A DNA stretch of 64,000 nucleotides from Microbacterium sp. MYb54. Lineage in GTDB: Bacteria; Actinomycetota; Actinomycetes; Actinomycetales; Microbacteriaceae. The position numbers and the translations under genes are program-made. Numbering within the stretch: the stretch's first letter is position 1; every line of letters starts with the position of its first letter. Under the pieces are notes generated by a model that was not told where the DNA came from, did not search any database, and saw only the letters and a program-made list of their open reading frames with translations. The stretch covers positions 224,913-288,912 of the forward strand of contig NZ_PCPA01000003.1 in NCBI RefSeq assembly GCF_002979515.1, given 5' to 3'. Shown here one piece after another: positions 46,469 to 55,697 of this stretch.

Positions 46469-46507
46469 CCCGCGAAGAACCGCGTCATTCCGGCGCGGTT
46501 CCGCGGG
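46469..46507. terminator. Bidirectional terminator after dps
   Basis: Nested stems CCCGCG/CGCGGG and GAACCGCG/CGCGGTTC around a nine-base loop form a 14-bp hairpin with an AA bulge. It overlaps the last codons of the converging minus-strand gene. Confidence 0.7.
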
Positions 46508-47012
46508 TGAGGGGCTTGCCCCGCATGACCCGAGGCAGTGCCACCCACAGGGCTGCCACGAGAACGAGCGCGGCGACGAGAGCGATGATCCCCGCGGTGC
46601 GGTTCACCGTGAAGTCGACGATCAGGGTGGTCACGCCGATGGTCAGGGCACCGATCACGATCAGGTCGGTGCGCACGATCCGGGCGGCGATGCGGACGAG
46701 GTCGGGCTTGCGACGACGCCCGAACAGTGCCCGATGCATCCCCACCGGTGCGAGGGCGAGGATGGTCGCCACCGCCGCGAGAGCGACGAGGACGACATAC
46801 AGATCGCGCTGGAGCTCGTCCATGTCGGTGAATCGCGGTTGGAAGGCGACGGCGAGGAGGAACCCGGTCAGGATCTGCGTACCCGTCTGCATGACGCGCA
46901 ACTCCTGCAGCAGCTCGTCCCAGTTGCGATCCGCGCGCTCGTTCGCGGTCTCGTCCCGCCCGTCGGCACGGTCGTCGAGACCGTCCTCACGACCAGATGG
47001 TTCTGATGTCAT
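46485..47012 (-). CDS. DUF6328 family membrane protein
   Basis: The 175-residue protein has an acidic, Arg/Asp-rich N-terminus (about 1-35), then QELRVMQTGTQILTGFLLAVAFQPRF, the conserved opening of DUF6328. Helices lie at about 45-60, 72-90, 115-137 and 143-163. Its function is unknown. CACACT lies six bases before the ATG on its strand, a weaker version of the leaderless pattern. Confidence 0.85.
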   Translation of the reverse strand: MTSEPSGREDGLDDRADGRDETANERADRNWDELLQELRVMQTGTQILTGFLLAVAFQPRFTDMDELQRDLYVVLVALAAVATILALAPVGMHRALFGRRRKPDLVRIAARIVRTDLIVIGALTIGVTTLIVDFTVNRTAGIIALVAALVLVAALWVALPRVMRGKPLTRGTAPE

Positions 47013-47081
47013 GCACTCAGTGTGGTTTCCCCGCTCGGGTGCTGTCCAGACGTGTGCCCCCGCAGAACGAAAGAAGGCATG

Positions 47082-47285
47082 ATGACGCTCCCGCCGATCC
47101 GCGACTGGTGGACCGAACTCACTGACGAGGGACGCCGAGCGGTGCTCGACAGCGAGACCCCGCATCTCGATGAGGCGGTGCGCGAGGAGATCCGTGTGAT
47201 CACCGGTGCCGTGGTCGGCATGGTGGAGCCCCTCAGCGACGACGACCTCGAGTACGCTCGCGCGCACGCCGCGCCGGAGGGCTGA
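47082..47285 (+). CDS. Short uncharacterised protein
   Basis: The 67-residue acidic protein has no membrane helix. It starts MTLPPIRDWWTELTDEGRR and continues with a mostly helical PHLDEAVREEIRVITGAVVGMVE. AGAAGG precedes the ATG. I recognise no family. It lies alone between DUF6328 and the acyltransferase, both on the other strand. Confidence 0.6.
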   Translation: MTLPPIRDWWTELTDEGRRAVLDSETPHLDEAVREEIRVITGAVVGMVEPLSDDDLEYARAHAAPEG

Positions 47286-47303
47286 GCGCCCCGGCTGTGC
47301 CGC

Positions 47304-47897
47304 TTATGCGGCGTCGGGCTCCGTCGTCTCCGACCCCTCTTCGCGGAGCCGCGGCTCCGTGCGACGTTCCGGGCGGACTCCGGCCTTGTCGGCGTAGAAC
47401 GCACGGATCCGGTCCATGTCTGCCGCGACATCGCCGGTCAGGTCGATCGTCGGGCCCAGGCCGCTCGTCATGGTGGTTCGATCGACGAATCCCAGGGTCA
47501 CCGGCATGCCCGTCTCACGTGCGATCCGGTAGAAGCCCGATTTCCAGTACTCATTGCCCCCTCGGGTTCCATCGGGCGTGACGACGAGGCCGAAGACGGT
47601 GCCGTCATGGACCTGCCCGACGACGTCTTTCACCACGCGCGCAGGGTCAGTGCGATCGACGGGGATGCCGCCGAGGCGCCGCATGATCGGGCCTCGCCAG
47701 CCGCGGAAGAGGCTCTTCTTGCCGAGCCAGTGCACGTCGATGTCGAGCCGCCATGCGATCGCGAGCATCAGGACGAAATCCCAGTTCGAGGTATGGGGCG
47801 CCCCCACGAGCACGGTCGGGCGGGTCGGTGCAGCCTCGCTCACGAGCGTCCATCTGCTGAACGCCCAGAACATGCGGGCGAGAACTCGTTTGACCAT
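47304..47897 (-). CDS. PlsC-like lysophospholipid acyltransferase family protein
   Basis: The 197-residue protein carries the acyltransferase motifs: HTSNWD (block I HX4D), FRGWRGPIMRRLGGIPVDR (block II with Gly and Arg) and VVTPDGTRG (block III, usually 'PEGTR'). EYWKSGFYRIARETGMPVTLGFVD resembles block IV. It probably transfers acyl groups to a glycerophosphate or related lipid; the short length suits the '1-acyl-glycerol-3-phosphate acyltransferase-like' group. TACGGT lies six bases before the ATG. Confidence 0.88.
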   Translation of the reverse strand: MVKRVLARMFWAFSRWTLVSEAAPTRPTVLVGAPHTSNWDFVLMLAIAWRLDIDVHWLGKKSLFRGWRGPIMRRLGGIPVDRTDPARVVKDVVGQVHDGTVFGLVVTPDGTRGGNEYWKSGFYRIARETGMPVTLGFVDRTTMTSGLGPTIDLTGDVAADMDRIRAFYADKAGVRPERRTEPRLREEGSETTEPDAA

Positions 47898-47992
47898 GGA
47901 TCAACCGTAGGGGAGAACGGCTGTTCGCCCGCTGTCGACGTACCTCGGGCGGGTTCGGCGCCACCCGCTCTGCGCAGGCGTACGATCGAGGG

Positions 47993-48139
47993 ATGAAGAA
48001 GATGCAGCAGGACTCCGTGCAGCAGGACGCGCCCATCGGGCTGCAGCCGCTCCTGGACTCCCTGAACCTGCTCGAGGGCGACGCCGCCGGCTATTGCAGC
48101 AATGGCGTCTGCCAGTTCCCCGCCCCGAAGAGCGAGTAA
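47993..48139 (+). CDS. 48-residue unannotated protein with C-terminal CX4C
   Basis: This small gene has a TACGAT -10 box exactly six bases before its ATG, the same leaderless spacing as many larger genes here. The 48-residue product has a Gln/Asp-rich start (KKMQQDSVQQD), a leucine-rich amphipathic middle (GLQPLLDSLNLLEGD) and a Cys-containing end (GYCSNGVCQFPAPK). Cys35 and Cys40 are separated by four residues. The third positions are GC-rich like the neighbours. The shape could be a peptide precursor (leader plus Cys core), a metal-binding or redox microprotein, or a small regulator. No modification enzyme lies next to it; a DHA2 exporter converges on it. Confidence 0.7.
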   Translation: MKKMQQDSVQQDAPIGLQPLLDSLNLLEGDAAGYCSNGVCQFPAPKSE

Positions 48140-48173
48140 GAGGCAGACGCCATCGCAGGCCGTCTACGGGCGG

Positions 48174-49652
48174 TCAGTGGCCGCCGTGGAAGCCCTCGCC
48201 GGCGTCGTCGGCGGGCTTGCGGACGAACGGGCTGAGCGCCACCGCCGCGAGCGAGATGATCGCCGCGATCAGGAATGCCATGCGTGCGCCGGGAGCACCG
48301 GCGACCGCGGTCGACAGGCCCTCCTGCTCGCCCGCGTGCAGGATCGACGAGTACGTCACCAGCAGCAGCGCCACACCGGCAGCGCCGCCGACCTGCTGCA
48401 GCGTATTCAGCACCGCCGACCCGTGCGAGTACAGCGAGCGCTGGAGCGAACCGAGCGATGCGGAGAACAGCGGCGTGAACGACATCGCGAGTCCGACGGA
48501 CATGACGGCCTGCACGATGATGAGCACCCACCACACGGTGTGCTCGCCGACGGTCGAGTAGTAGAACAGCGCAGCGGAGACCATGATCGTGCCGGGGATG
48601 AGCAGCGGGCGGGTGCCGCGCGCATCGTAGACGCGCCCCATGATCGGACCGAGCAGACCCATCAGCAGTGAGCCTGGGAGCAGGATCAAGCCGGACTGGA
48701 GCGGGTTGAGGCCGGCCACGTTCTGCAGGTACTGCGGAAGCAGTGTCAGGGTGCCGAACATCGACAGCGCCAGGATCGACATGATGATCACGGACAGCGT
48801 GAAGTTGCTGGAGCGGAACACGCGCAGGTCGAGCAGAGCATCGTCGATGCGCTGCAGCACGAGCTGACGCCAGACGAACAGTCCGAGCGACACTGCGCCG
48901 ACGACCAGCGAGATGATGCCGGTGGTCTCGCCCGATCCACCCTCGCCGCCGAACTGGCTGAGTCCGAACACGATGCCGCCGAAGCCGAGAGCGGCGAGCG
49001 GGATCGAGAGCACATCGAGCGGCACCTTGCGGGTCTCGCCGAGGTTGGTCATCCACTTCACACCCATGAAGAGTGCGATGAGGGAGATCGGGAGGATGAT
49101 CGCGAACAGTGCGCGCCAGCTGGCGAGCTCGAGCACCGCACCGGCAAGGGTCGGACCGATAGCCGGGGCGAGCGAGATGACGAGACCGACACGGCCCATC
49201 ATGCGACCACGGGACTGCGGCGGGACCACGTTCATGATCGTCGTCATCAGCAGCGGCATCATGATGCCGGTACCTGCCGCCTGGATCACACGGCCGACGA
49301 GCAACACGCCGAAGCCGGGCGCGACCAGTGCGACGAGAGTGCCGAGTGAGAAGGCGATCATCGCGGCGATGAACACCTGGCGGGTCGTGAACCGCTGGAG
49401 GATGAATCCGGTCGTCGGGATGACCACGGCCATGGTGAGCATGAACGCACTGGTGAGCCACTGGCCGAGCTCGGGCGGGATGCCGAGATCAGTGTTCAGA
49501 TGCGGGATCGCGATCCCCATCGTGGTCTCGTTGAGGATGGCGACGAAGGCGGCGACGAGCAGCAGCCAGATCACCCGCATGTCCTTGCGTGAGATCTCGC
49601 CCCCTGCCGGTGCGGGGGTCGTCGAGATGGAGCCGGTATCGACGGCAGACAT
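48174..49652 (-). CDS. DHA2 family (EmrB/QacA-type) MFS drug exporter
   Basis: The 492-residue protein has about 14 hydrophobic segments. LNTDLGIPPELGQWLTSAFMLTMAVVIPTTGFILQRF is the start of the DHA2 pattern (loop 2-3). GRVIQAAGTGIMMPLLMTTIMNVVPPQSRGRMMG is the conserved motif B/C region with its Arg. Motif C-like GLVISLAPAIGPTLAG carries the antiporter Gly-Pro signature. It probably exports hydrophobic compounds using the proton gradient. I start at ATG 49652, behind GGAGG; a longer reading lacks a signal. It ends close to the small CX4C gene. Confidence 0.93.
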   Translation of the reverse strand: MSAVDTGSISTTPAPAGGEISRKDMRVIWLLLVAAFVAILNETTMGIAIPHLNTDLGIPPELGQWLTSAFMLTMAVVIPTTGFILQRFTTRQVFIAAMIAFSLGTLVALVAPGFGVLLVGRVIQAAGTGIMMPLLMTTIMNVVPPQSRGRMMGRVGLVISLAPAIGPTLAGAVLELASWRALFAIILPISLIALFMGVKWMTNLGETRKVPLDVLSIPLAALGFGGIVFGLSQFGGEGGSGETTGIISLVVGAVSLGLFVWRQLVLQRIDDALLDLRVFRSSNFTLSVIIMSILALSMFGTLTLLPQYLQNVAGLNPLQSGLILLPGSLLMGLLGPIMGRVYDARGTRPLLIPGTIMVSAALFYYSTVGEHTVWWVLIIVQAVMSVGLAMSFTPLFSASLGSLQRSLYSHGSAVLNTLQQVGGAAGVALLLVTYSSILHAGEQEGLSTAVAGAPGARMAFLIAAIISLAAVALSPFVRKPADDAGEGFHGGH

Positions 49653-49811
49653 GGGCGGCCTCCAGGGCGAAGAAGAAGTGGAAATCGCGAGAGTTCGCAA
49701 GAGTCATTCAGCGTAACGGCCACCACGGACATTTCATTCCGAACTCACAGATATCCGCTGACGGCGGAGACACCGGCCCTCGATGTCGTCACGCCTGAGT
49801 ACGCTGGCGCC

Positions 49812-51872
49812 ATGAGTATGGGTGGCGGTATGGGCGGCGGGCAACGCGGCGGCTTCCGCGGGGTCGACGAGGGTGCACAGCGCAAGCTCAACGCCGAGGC
49901 CCCGCGCATCAGCGGCCTCGGAACGCGAGTGGTGTCTCTGTTCCGTCCTTACAAGTGGCGCATCGTCTTCACCGGCATCCTCGTCGTCATCGGTGCAGCC
50001 ATCGCCGTGGTCCCTCCTCTAATCGTGCAGCGCATCTTCGACGACGCGCTCTTCCCGGTCGCCGGAGGAGGCCCGCACCTCGAGCTGCTGGGCTGGCTCG
50101 TCGCCGCGATGATCGGGTTGTTCTTGATCTCCGCCGTCCTCGGAGTCGGGCAGACGTGGCTGACCTCGACCGTCGGCAACAGCGTCACCGGCGACCTGCG
50201 CGTGAAACTGTTCGAACACCTGCAGGCGATGGAACTCGGCTTCTTCACGCGCACCAAGACCGGAGTCATCCAGTCCCGGCTGCAGAACGACGTCGGCGGC
50301 GTCTCAGGGGTGCTGACCAACACCGTCACCAGCATCCTCGGCAACGTCGTGACCGTCATCGCCTCGCTCGTCGCGATGATCCTGATCGACTGGCGTCTGA
50401 CGCTCATCGCGGTGATCATGATGCCGTTCCTCATCTTCGTGCAGCGTCGGGTCGGTCAGGTGCGGGCGCGCATCGCGGGGGAGACGCAGGAGTCGCTGTC
50501 AGAGCTCACCTCCATCACGCAGGAGACCCTGAGCGTCTCGGGCATGCTGCTGTCGAAGGCCTTCAACCGCCAGCGCACCGAGTCGGCGCGCTACCAGGCC
50601 GAGAACCGCAATCAGGTGACGTTGCAGGTGCGCCGGGCCATGAGCGGGCAGGGATTCTTCGCGGTCGTCCAGGTGCTGATGGCGAGCGTGCCGGCGGTCA
50701 TCTACCTCGTCTCCGGTTACCTGATCGCCGGGGGCACCGGGGCGATCACCGCGGGAACGGTCGTCGCCTTCACCACGGTGCAGGCGCGACTGCTCATGCC
50801 GCTGATGGGGCTCATGCGGGTATCGCTCGATCTGCAGACGTCGTCTGCTCTGTTCGCGCGCATCTTCGAGTACCTCGACCTGGTGCCGGAGATCGAGGAT
50901 GCACCGGACGCGATCACGGTCGACGAAGCACCGGGACCGAGAGGGCGCCTGGAGTTCGCCGATGTCGTGTTCCGCTATCCGGACGCGTCGGTCGACGCCC
51001 GCCCGACGCTCGACGGGGTCTCGTTCGTGGCGGAGCCGGGGCAGCATGTCGCGTTCGTCGGGCCGTCTGGTGCGGGCAAGACCACGATCCTCTACCTGGC
51101 CCCACGACTGTATGAGTCGAAGGGCGGCGCCGTGCTGTTCGCCGGTGCCGACGTGCGCGCGCTCACGCAGGAGTCGATCATCGACCACGTCGGCATCGTG
51201 TCGCAGGAGACGTACCTGTTCCACGCGACGATCCGCGAGAATCTTCGCTACGCCAAGCCCGACGCCACGGAGGAAGAGCTGATCAGGGCGTGCACGGCCG
51301 CCAACATCCATCACATCATCGCCGGGTTCGAGCAGGGGTACGACACCGTGGTCGGTGAGCGCGGATACCGGCTCTCCGGCGGCGAGAAGCAGCGCATCGC
51401 GATCGCCCGTGTGCTTCTGAAAGACCCTCCGGTACTCCTTCTCGACGAGGCCACCTCCGCGCTCGACACCGTCTCGGAGCGTGTCGTGCAGGAAGCGCTC
51501 GACGAGGCGGCGAAGGGGCGCACGACTCTGTCGATCGCGCATCGGCTCTCGACTGTCATGGGTGCGGACATCATCCACGTCATCGAAGCGGGCAGGATTG
51601 TCGAGTCCGGCACGCATCCCGAGCTCTTGGCACTGGGCGGACTCTACGCCGAGCTCGCCGCCCAGCAGGTGGCGGCGTCGCGCGTGCTCGACACCGAGGT
51701 CGCGCTCGAGGAGGCCGCGACCGGTGGCATCCGTGCGCCGCTCGCAGATCGCCGTGCCGATCGGGCGCCCGTCGACTCCGCCGGTGCCGACGCGGTAGCC
51801 GCGATAACCGCGGCAGTGCCCCTGCTCGCCGAGCCCCGCCCCGACGAGCGGGTCTATCCGCCTGAGCCCTGA
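49812..51872 (+). CDS. ABC exporter half-transporter (MsbA/MDR-like)
   Basis: The 686-residue fusion has a Gly/Met-rich N-terminal extension (MGGGMGGGQRGGFRG), six membrane helices (about 52-340) and a C-terminal nucleotide-binding domain. That domain has Walker A FVGPSGAGKTTIL, Q-loop IVSQETYLFHATI, signature RLSGGEKQRIAIA, Walker B PPVLLLDEATSALD and H-loop SIAHRLST. It would act as a dimer exporting lipids or drugs. The last 60 residues are Ala/Asp-rich and not conserved. TACGCT lies six bases before the ATG. Confidence 0.95.
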   Translation: MSMGGGMGGGQRGGFRGVDEGAQRKLNAEAPRISGLGTRVVSLFRPYKWRIVFTGILVVIGAAIAVVPPLIVQRIFDDALFPVAGGGPHLELLGWLVAAMIGLFLISAVLGVGQTWLTSTVGNSVTGDLRVKLFEHLQAMELGFFTRTKTGVIQSRLQNDVGGVSGVLTNTVTSILGNVVTVIASLVAMILIDWRLTLIAVIMMPFLIFVQRRVGQVRARIAGETQESLSELTSITQETLSVSGMLLSKAFNRQRTESARYQAENRNQVTLQVRRAMSGQGFFAVVQVLMASVPAVIYLVSGYLIAGGTGAITAGTVVAFTTVQARLLMPLMGLMRVSLDLQTSSALFARIFEYLDLVPEIEDAPDAITVDEAPGPRGRLEFADVVFRYPDASVDARPTLDGVSFVAEPGQHVAFVGPSGAGKTTILYLAPRLYESKGGAVLFAGADVRALTQESIIDHVGIVSQETYLFHATIRENLRYAKPDATEEELIRACTAANIHHIIAGFEQGYDTVVGERGYRLSGGEKQRIAIARVLLKDPPVLLLDEATSALDTVSERVVQEALDEAAKGRTTLSIAHRLSTVMGADIIHVIEAGRIVESGTHPELLALGGLYAELAAQQVAASRVLDTEVALEEAATGGIRAPLADRRADRAPVDSAGADAVAAITAAVPLLAEPRPDERVYPPEP

Positions 51873-51910
51873 GCCTGAGCCCTGGGCCCTGCCGTGTGCA
51901 GGTGTCTGGC

Positions 51911-52684
51911 TCAGTGCACCGACAGCCCGCCGTCGACGAACAGTGAGTGACCGGTGACGTAGCCTGAGCCCGCGCCTGCGAGGAAGACGGCGGCGCCGGC
52001 GAAGTCGCTCGGCAAGCCGTTGCGGCCGATCATCGTGCGAGCGGCGAGCTCCGCGATCTTCACCGGATCCTGCTGCAGGCGGGCGTTCAGCGGGGTGAGC
52101 ACGAACCCGGGAACCAACGTGTTGCTCGTCACTCCGGTGCCACCCCAGGCTTCGGCCTCTGAGCGCATCAACGATTCGACCGCGCCTTTCGACGCACCGT
52201 AGACGCCACTGCCGACGAACGCGCGGTGGGCCTGCTGGGAGCTGATGTGGATGAGCCGGCCGTACCCGCGTGCAGCCATGCCCTGCGCATACCGTTGGCC
52301 GAGCAGGAACGGTGCGAGGGCGTTGACCGTCATGGTCGCATCCCAGTCGGATTCGGTGATCTCCGCGAACGGCGGGCGGATGTTGATCCCTGCGGAGTTC
52401 ACCAGGATGTCCGGTTCGCCGAAGGGCTCGACGGCTGCATCGGCGACGGCGTGGATTCCGTCCCGCGTGCTGAGGTCTCCGACGACCCCGGCGACACGAC
52501 AACCGTGCCCGCGCAGCTCGTCGACGGTCTCCCGGATGCGGTCCTCGCCGCGGGCGACGACGACTGTCGCTGCTCCGGCGCGAGCGAGTGCGGTGGCGAT
52601 GCCACGGCCGATGCCGGAACTGCCGCCGGTCACGACCGCGGTGCGGCCTTCGAGGGAGAAGAGGGAGGCGATGTAGTCGCTCAT
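51911..52684 (-). CDS. Short-chain dehydrogenase/reductase (gluconate 5-dehydrogenase-like)
   Basis: The 257-residue SDR has the cofactor motif VVTGGSSGIGRGIA, NSAGIN (the NNAG position) and the catalytic Ser in ISSQQAHRAFVGSG. The YxxxK pair reads VYGASKG. The C-terminal ending PSDFAGAAVFLAGAGSGYVTGHSLFVDGGLSVH is typical of the gluconate 5-dehydrogenase/2-deoxy-D-gluconate dehydrogenase branch. The NAD or NADP preference and substrate are unclear. It shares a gap with the GT2 gene upstream on the same strand. Confidence 0.9.
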   Translation of the reverse strand: MSDYIASLFSLEGRTAVVTGGSSGIGRGIATALARAGAATVVVARGEDRIRETVDELRGHGCRVAGVVGDLSTRDGIHAVADAAVEPFGEPDILVNSAGINIRPPFAEITESDWDATMTVNALAPFLLGQRYAQGMAARGYGRLIHISSQQAHRAFVGSGVYGASKGAVESLMRSEAEAWGGTGVTSNTLVPGFVLTPLNARLQQDPVKIAELAARTMIGRNGLPSDFAGAAVFLAGAGSGYVTGHSLFVDGGLSVH

Positions 52685-52719
52685 GGGGTCACCGGGGTCC
52701 GTCGATCAGGGGAGCAGCG

Positions 52720-53667
52720 TCACCACGCGAGCGCGGCGGCGATGGCGGGGTCGGGCACGGCATCCGCGAACTCGGGGAGTGCCCGCAGCTCGGCGATGAA
52801 AGTGTCGACCTCGGCCGCGTAGGCCGGGTCGGGGTGGCTGTTCGCGATCTCGAGAAGCGGCGCGACGTCCATCGCGAGGATCAGTTCGATCCGGGCGGTG
52901 ACCGACGCGCGCGCCCCGGCTTCGTGCAGCACCCGGATGCCCCCACGAAGAGCCGTCAGATAGTCGCGCAGCACCGGCAGCTGAGCCTTGCCCTGCGTGA
53001 TCGAGGTGCCGTCGGCCCGGAGGCGCCACTGCACCACGACGTCGGGGATCACATCGAAGGTGCGTGCTCTGGTGTACATGAGCTGTGCGACCACCTGATC
53101 CTCGTACGCGACGCCCTCGGGGAAGCGGAGGTCGTGCCAGAACGCGGTGCGGCTCACCTTCGACCACGCGACGATGTTCGACACCGCCTGCGGGTGGGCG
53201 GCGAGAGTGGTACCGAGCCTCTCCGGGGCCGTCGCCGCCGCCACCCAGGGCTGCACGCGGCCGGCGACGTATCCCACGCCCTGCGCACGCGAGCGCACGT
53301 AGGCGCCGGCGACGAAGTCGCTCCCGGTCTCCTCGAGAGTCCCCGTCATCCGGGCCAGGGCATCCGGAGCCAACTCGTCGTCGGCGTCGAGGAACCCGAG
53401 ATACCCGGTGTCGACACGCTCGAGCCCGATGTTTCGAGCGGCGCCGAGGCCGCGGGATGCCGCATGGTGGATCGTCGTGAACCTGCTGTCGACGACTGCG
53501 GCCGCGTCGAAGATCGCTCCCGTCTCATCTGTCGAGCCGTCGTCGATGAGGATCGCATGCCACCGCGACTCGGTCTGCGCGCGGAGGGATTCGAGTGCTG
53601 CCGGAGCGAAGGCGGCGATGTCACGCCCTGGAACGATCAGCGTCACGATCGGGGCGGAGGCGGTCAC
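52720..53667 (-). CDS. Glycosyltransferase family 2
   Basis: The 315-residue GT-A-fold protein starts IVTLIVPGRDIAAFAPAALESLRAQT, followed by ILIDDGSTDETG (UDP-sugar contact), GLGAARNIGLERVDTGYLGFLDADDEL (the DXD-type segment) and a C-terminal region typical of family 2. It probably makes cell-wall or exopolysaccharide linkages. TAGACT lies six bases before the GTG on its strand, which fixes the start. It is the downstream neighbour of the NAD operon but has its own promoter. Confidence 0.9.
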   Translation of the reverse strand: MTASAPIVTLIVPGRDIAAFAPAALESLRAQTESRWHAILIDDGSTDETGAIFDAAAVVDSRFTTIHHAASRGLGAARNIGLERVDTGYLGFLDADDELAPDALARMTGTLEETGSDFVAGAYVRSRAQGVGYVAGRVQPWVAAATAPERLGTTLAAHPQAVSNIVAWSKVSRTAFWHDLRFPEGVAYEDQVVAQLMYTRARTFDVIPDVVVQWRLRADGTSITQGKAQLPVLRDYLTALRGGIRVLHEAGARASVTARIELILAMDVAPLLEIANSHPDPAYAAEVDTFIAELRALPEFADAVPDPAIAAALAW

Positions 53668-53689
53668 CAGCCGAGTCTATGGCCGTGCA

Positions 53690-54841
53690 TCATCCCCGGG
53701 CCGCGCGCACGGATTCCGCGACGAGTGCTGCCAGCCGCTCCGGAGCATCTTCGGGCAGCGTCTCGCGTCCGAAGGTGAATCGGACGGAGGTCTGCGCCAC
53801 CTCAGCGGGCACGCCGCAGGCGAGGAGGACGTGCGAGGGCTCGTCGCTGCCCGCAGCGCACGCCGAGCCGCTCGACGAGATGACCCCGCGGCGCTCCAGC
53901 TCGAGGAGCACGGACTCTCCGCTGGTGCCGGCGAACGTGAAACTCGCGGTCCCGGGAAGGCGCTGCACGGGGTCGCCGGTGAGCGCGGCCTCGGGGACGC
54001 CGGCGAGCACCAGGGAGATGAACCGCGCCGTGGCGGATCCGACGCGAGCGCTCACGGCTTCCCGTTCATGTTCTGCGAGCTCCAGGGCAGTCGCGAGCCC
54101 GACGGCCCCCGCCACGTTCTCGGTGCCGGAGCGTCGTCCGCGTTCCTGACCGCCACCGTGCAGCAGCGGCTCCACGGGCACGCGTCCGCGCACGGCCAGG
54201 GCGCCGATGCCCTTCGGTGCGCCGAGCTTGTGTCCGGCGATCGACACGGCATCGGCTCCGAGCCCGCTCAGGGGAAGCCACCCGGCAGACTGCACCGCAT
54301 CCAGGTGCAGCGGCACGCGGGCGGCTCGTGTGACCGCTGCCAGCGCCGCCACGTCCTGGACCGTGCCGATCTCGTTGTTCGCGTGGCCGATCGAGACCAG
54401 GGCGGTGTCGTGCATGATCGACTCGGCGACGGACTCCGCTGCGATCCGGCCACCGGAGTCGACCGGCAGGAACGTGACCTCGACCGCATGGAAGCGTCTC
54501 AGATAGTCGGCCGATTCGAGGATCGACTCATGCTCGATCGGCGAGATCACCAGATGCCGTCGCCCCGCCTCCAAGGCCGCGAGCACGATGCCCTTCACCG
54601 CGAGGTTGTTCGCTTCGGTGCCCCCTGCGGTGAACACGACATCACCCGTTCGCATCCCCAGCACGCGGGCGACCCGCGCACGGGCGTCGTCGAGAGCGCC
54701 CGCCGCGGCTTCGCCCGCCGTGTGATGGCTGGACGGGTTGCCGAAGACTCCGGTGAGATATGGACGCATCGCTTCCAGCACCTCCGGTCGCACCGGGGAT
54801 GTCGCGGCATTGTCGAGATAGAGCATGTCGAGGTAGAGCAT
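53690..54841 (-). CDS. Cysteine desulfurase (NifS/IscS-like)
   Basis: The 383-residue PLP enzyme belongs to the NifS/IscS family. The N-terminal YLDNAATSPVRPEVLEAM, DVVFTAGGTEANNLAVKG, SIAGHKLGAPKGIGAL (Schiff-base Lys) and the active-site Cys loop SSSGSACAAGSDEPSHVL are all visible. It lies last in the NAD operon, where such enzymes are thought to supply sulfur for the [4Fe-4S] cluster of NadA. The first 30 bases are a near-perfect tandem 15-bp duplication, giving MLYLDMLYLDNAAT. Either ATG could be the start; the gene lies four bases after nadC. Confidence 0.93.
   Translation of the reverse strand: MLYLDMLYLDNAATSPVRPEVLEAMRPYLTGVFGNPSSHHTAGEAAAGALDDARARVARVLGMRTGDVVFTAGGTEANNLAVKGIVLAALEAGRRHLVISPIEHESILESADYLRRFHAVEVTFLPVDSGGRIAAESVAESIMHDTALVSIGHANNEIGTVQDVAALAAVTRAARVPLHLDAVQSAGWLPLSGLGADAVSIAGHKLGAPKGIGALAVRGRVPVEPLLHGGGQERGRRSGTENVAGAVGLATALELAEHEREAVSARVGSATARFISLVLAGVPEAALTGDPVQRLPGTASFTFAGTSGESVLLELERRGVISSSGSACAAGSDEPSHVLLACGVPAEVAQTSVRFTFGRETLPEDAPERLAALVAESVRAARG
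54812..54841 (-). repeat. Tandem 15-bp duplication at the cysteine desulfurase start
   Basis: Positions 54812-54826 and 54827-54841 are identical except one base (54818 A versus 54833 G). Each copy contains an ATG and encodes Met-Leu-Tyr-Leu-Asp, so the gene starts with the same five residues twice. Confidence 0.9.
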
Positions 54842-54845
54842 GTGC

Positions 54846-55696
<851 letters not shown>

Positions 55697-55697
<1 letters not shown>

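Noticed and set aside
51861..51898. Repeat array of CTGAGCC-like units after the ABC exporter
   Set aside because: Only a few imperfect copies across the stop codon; no array structure or known function.
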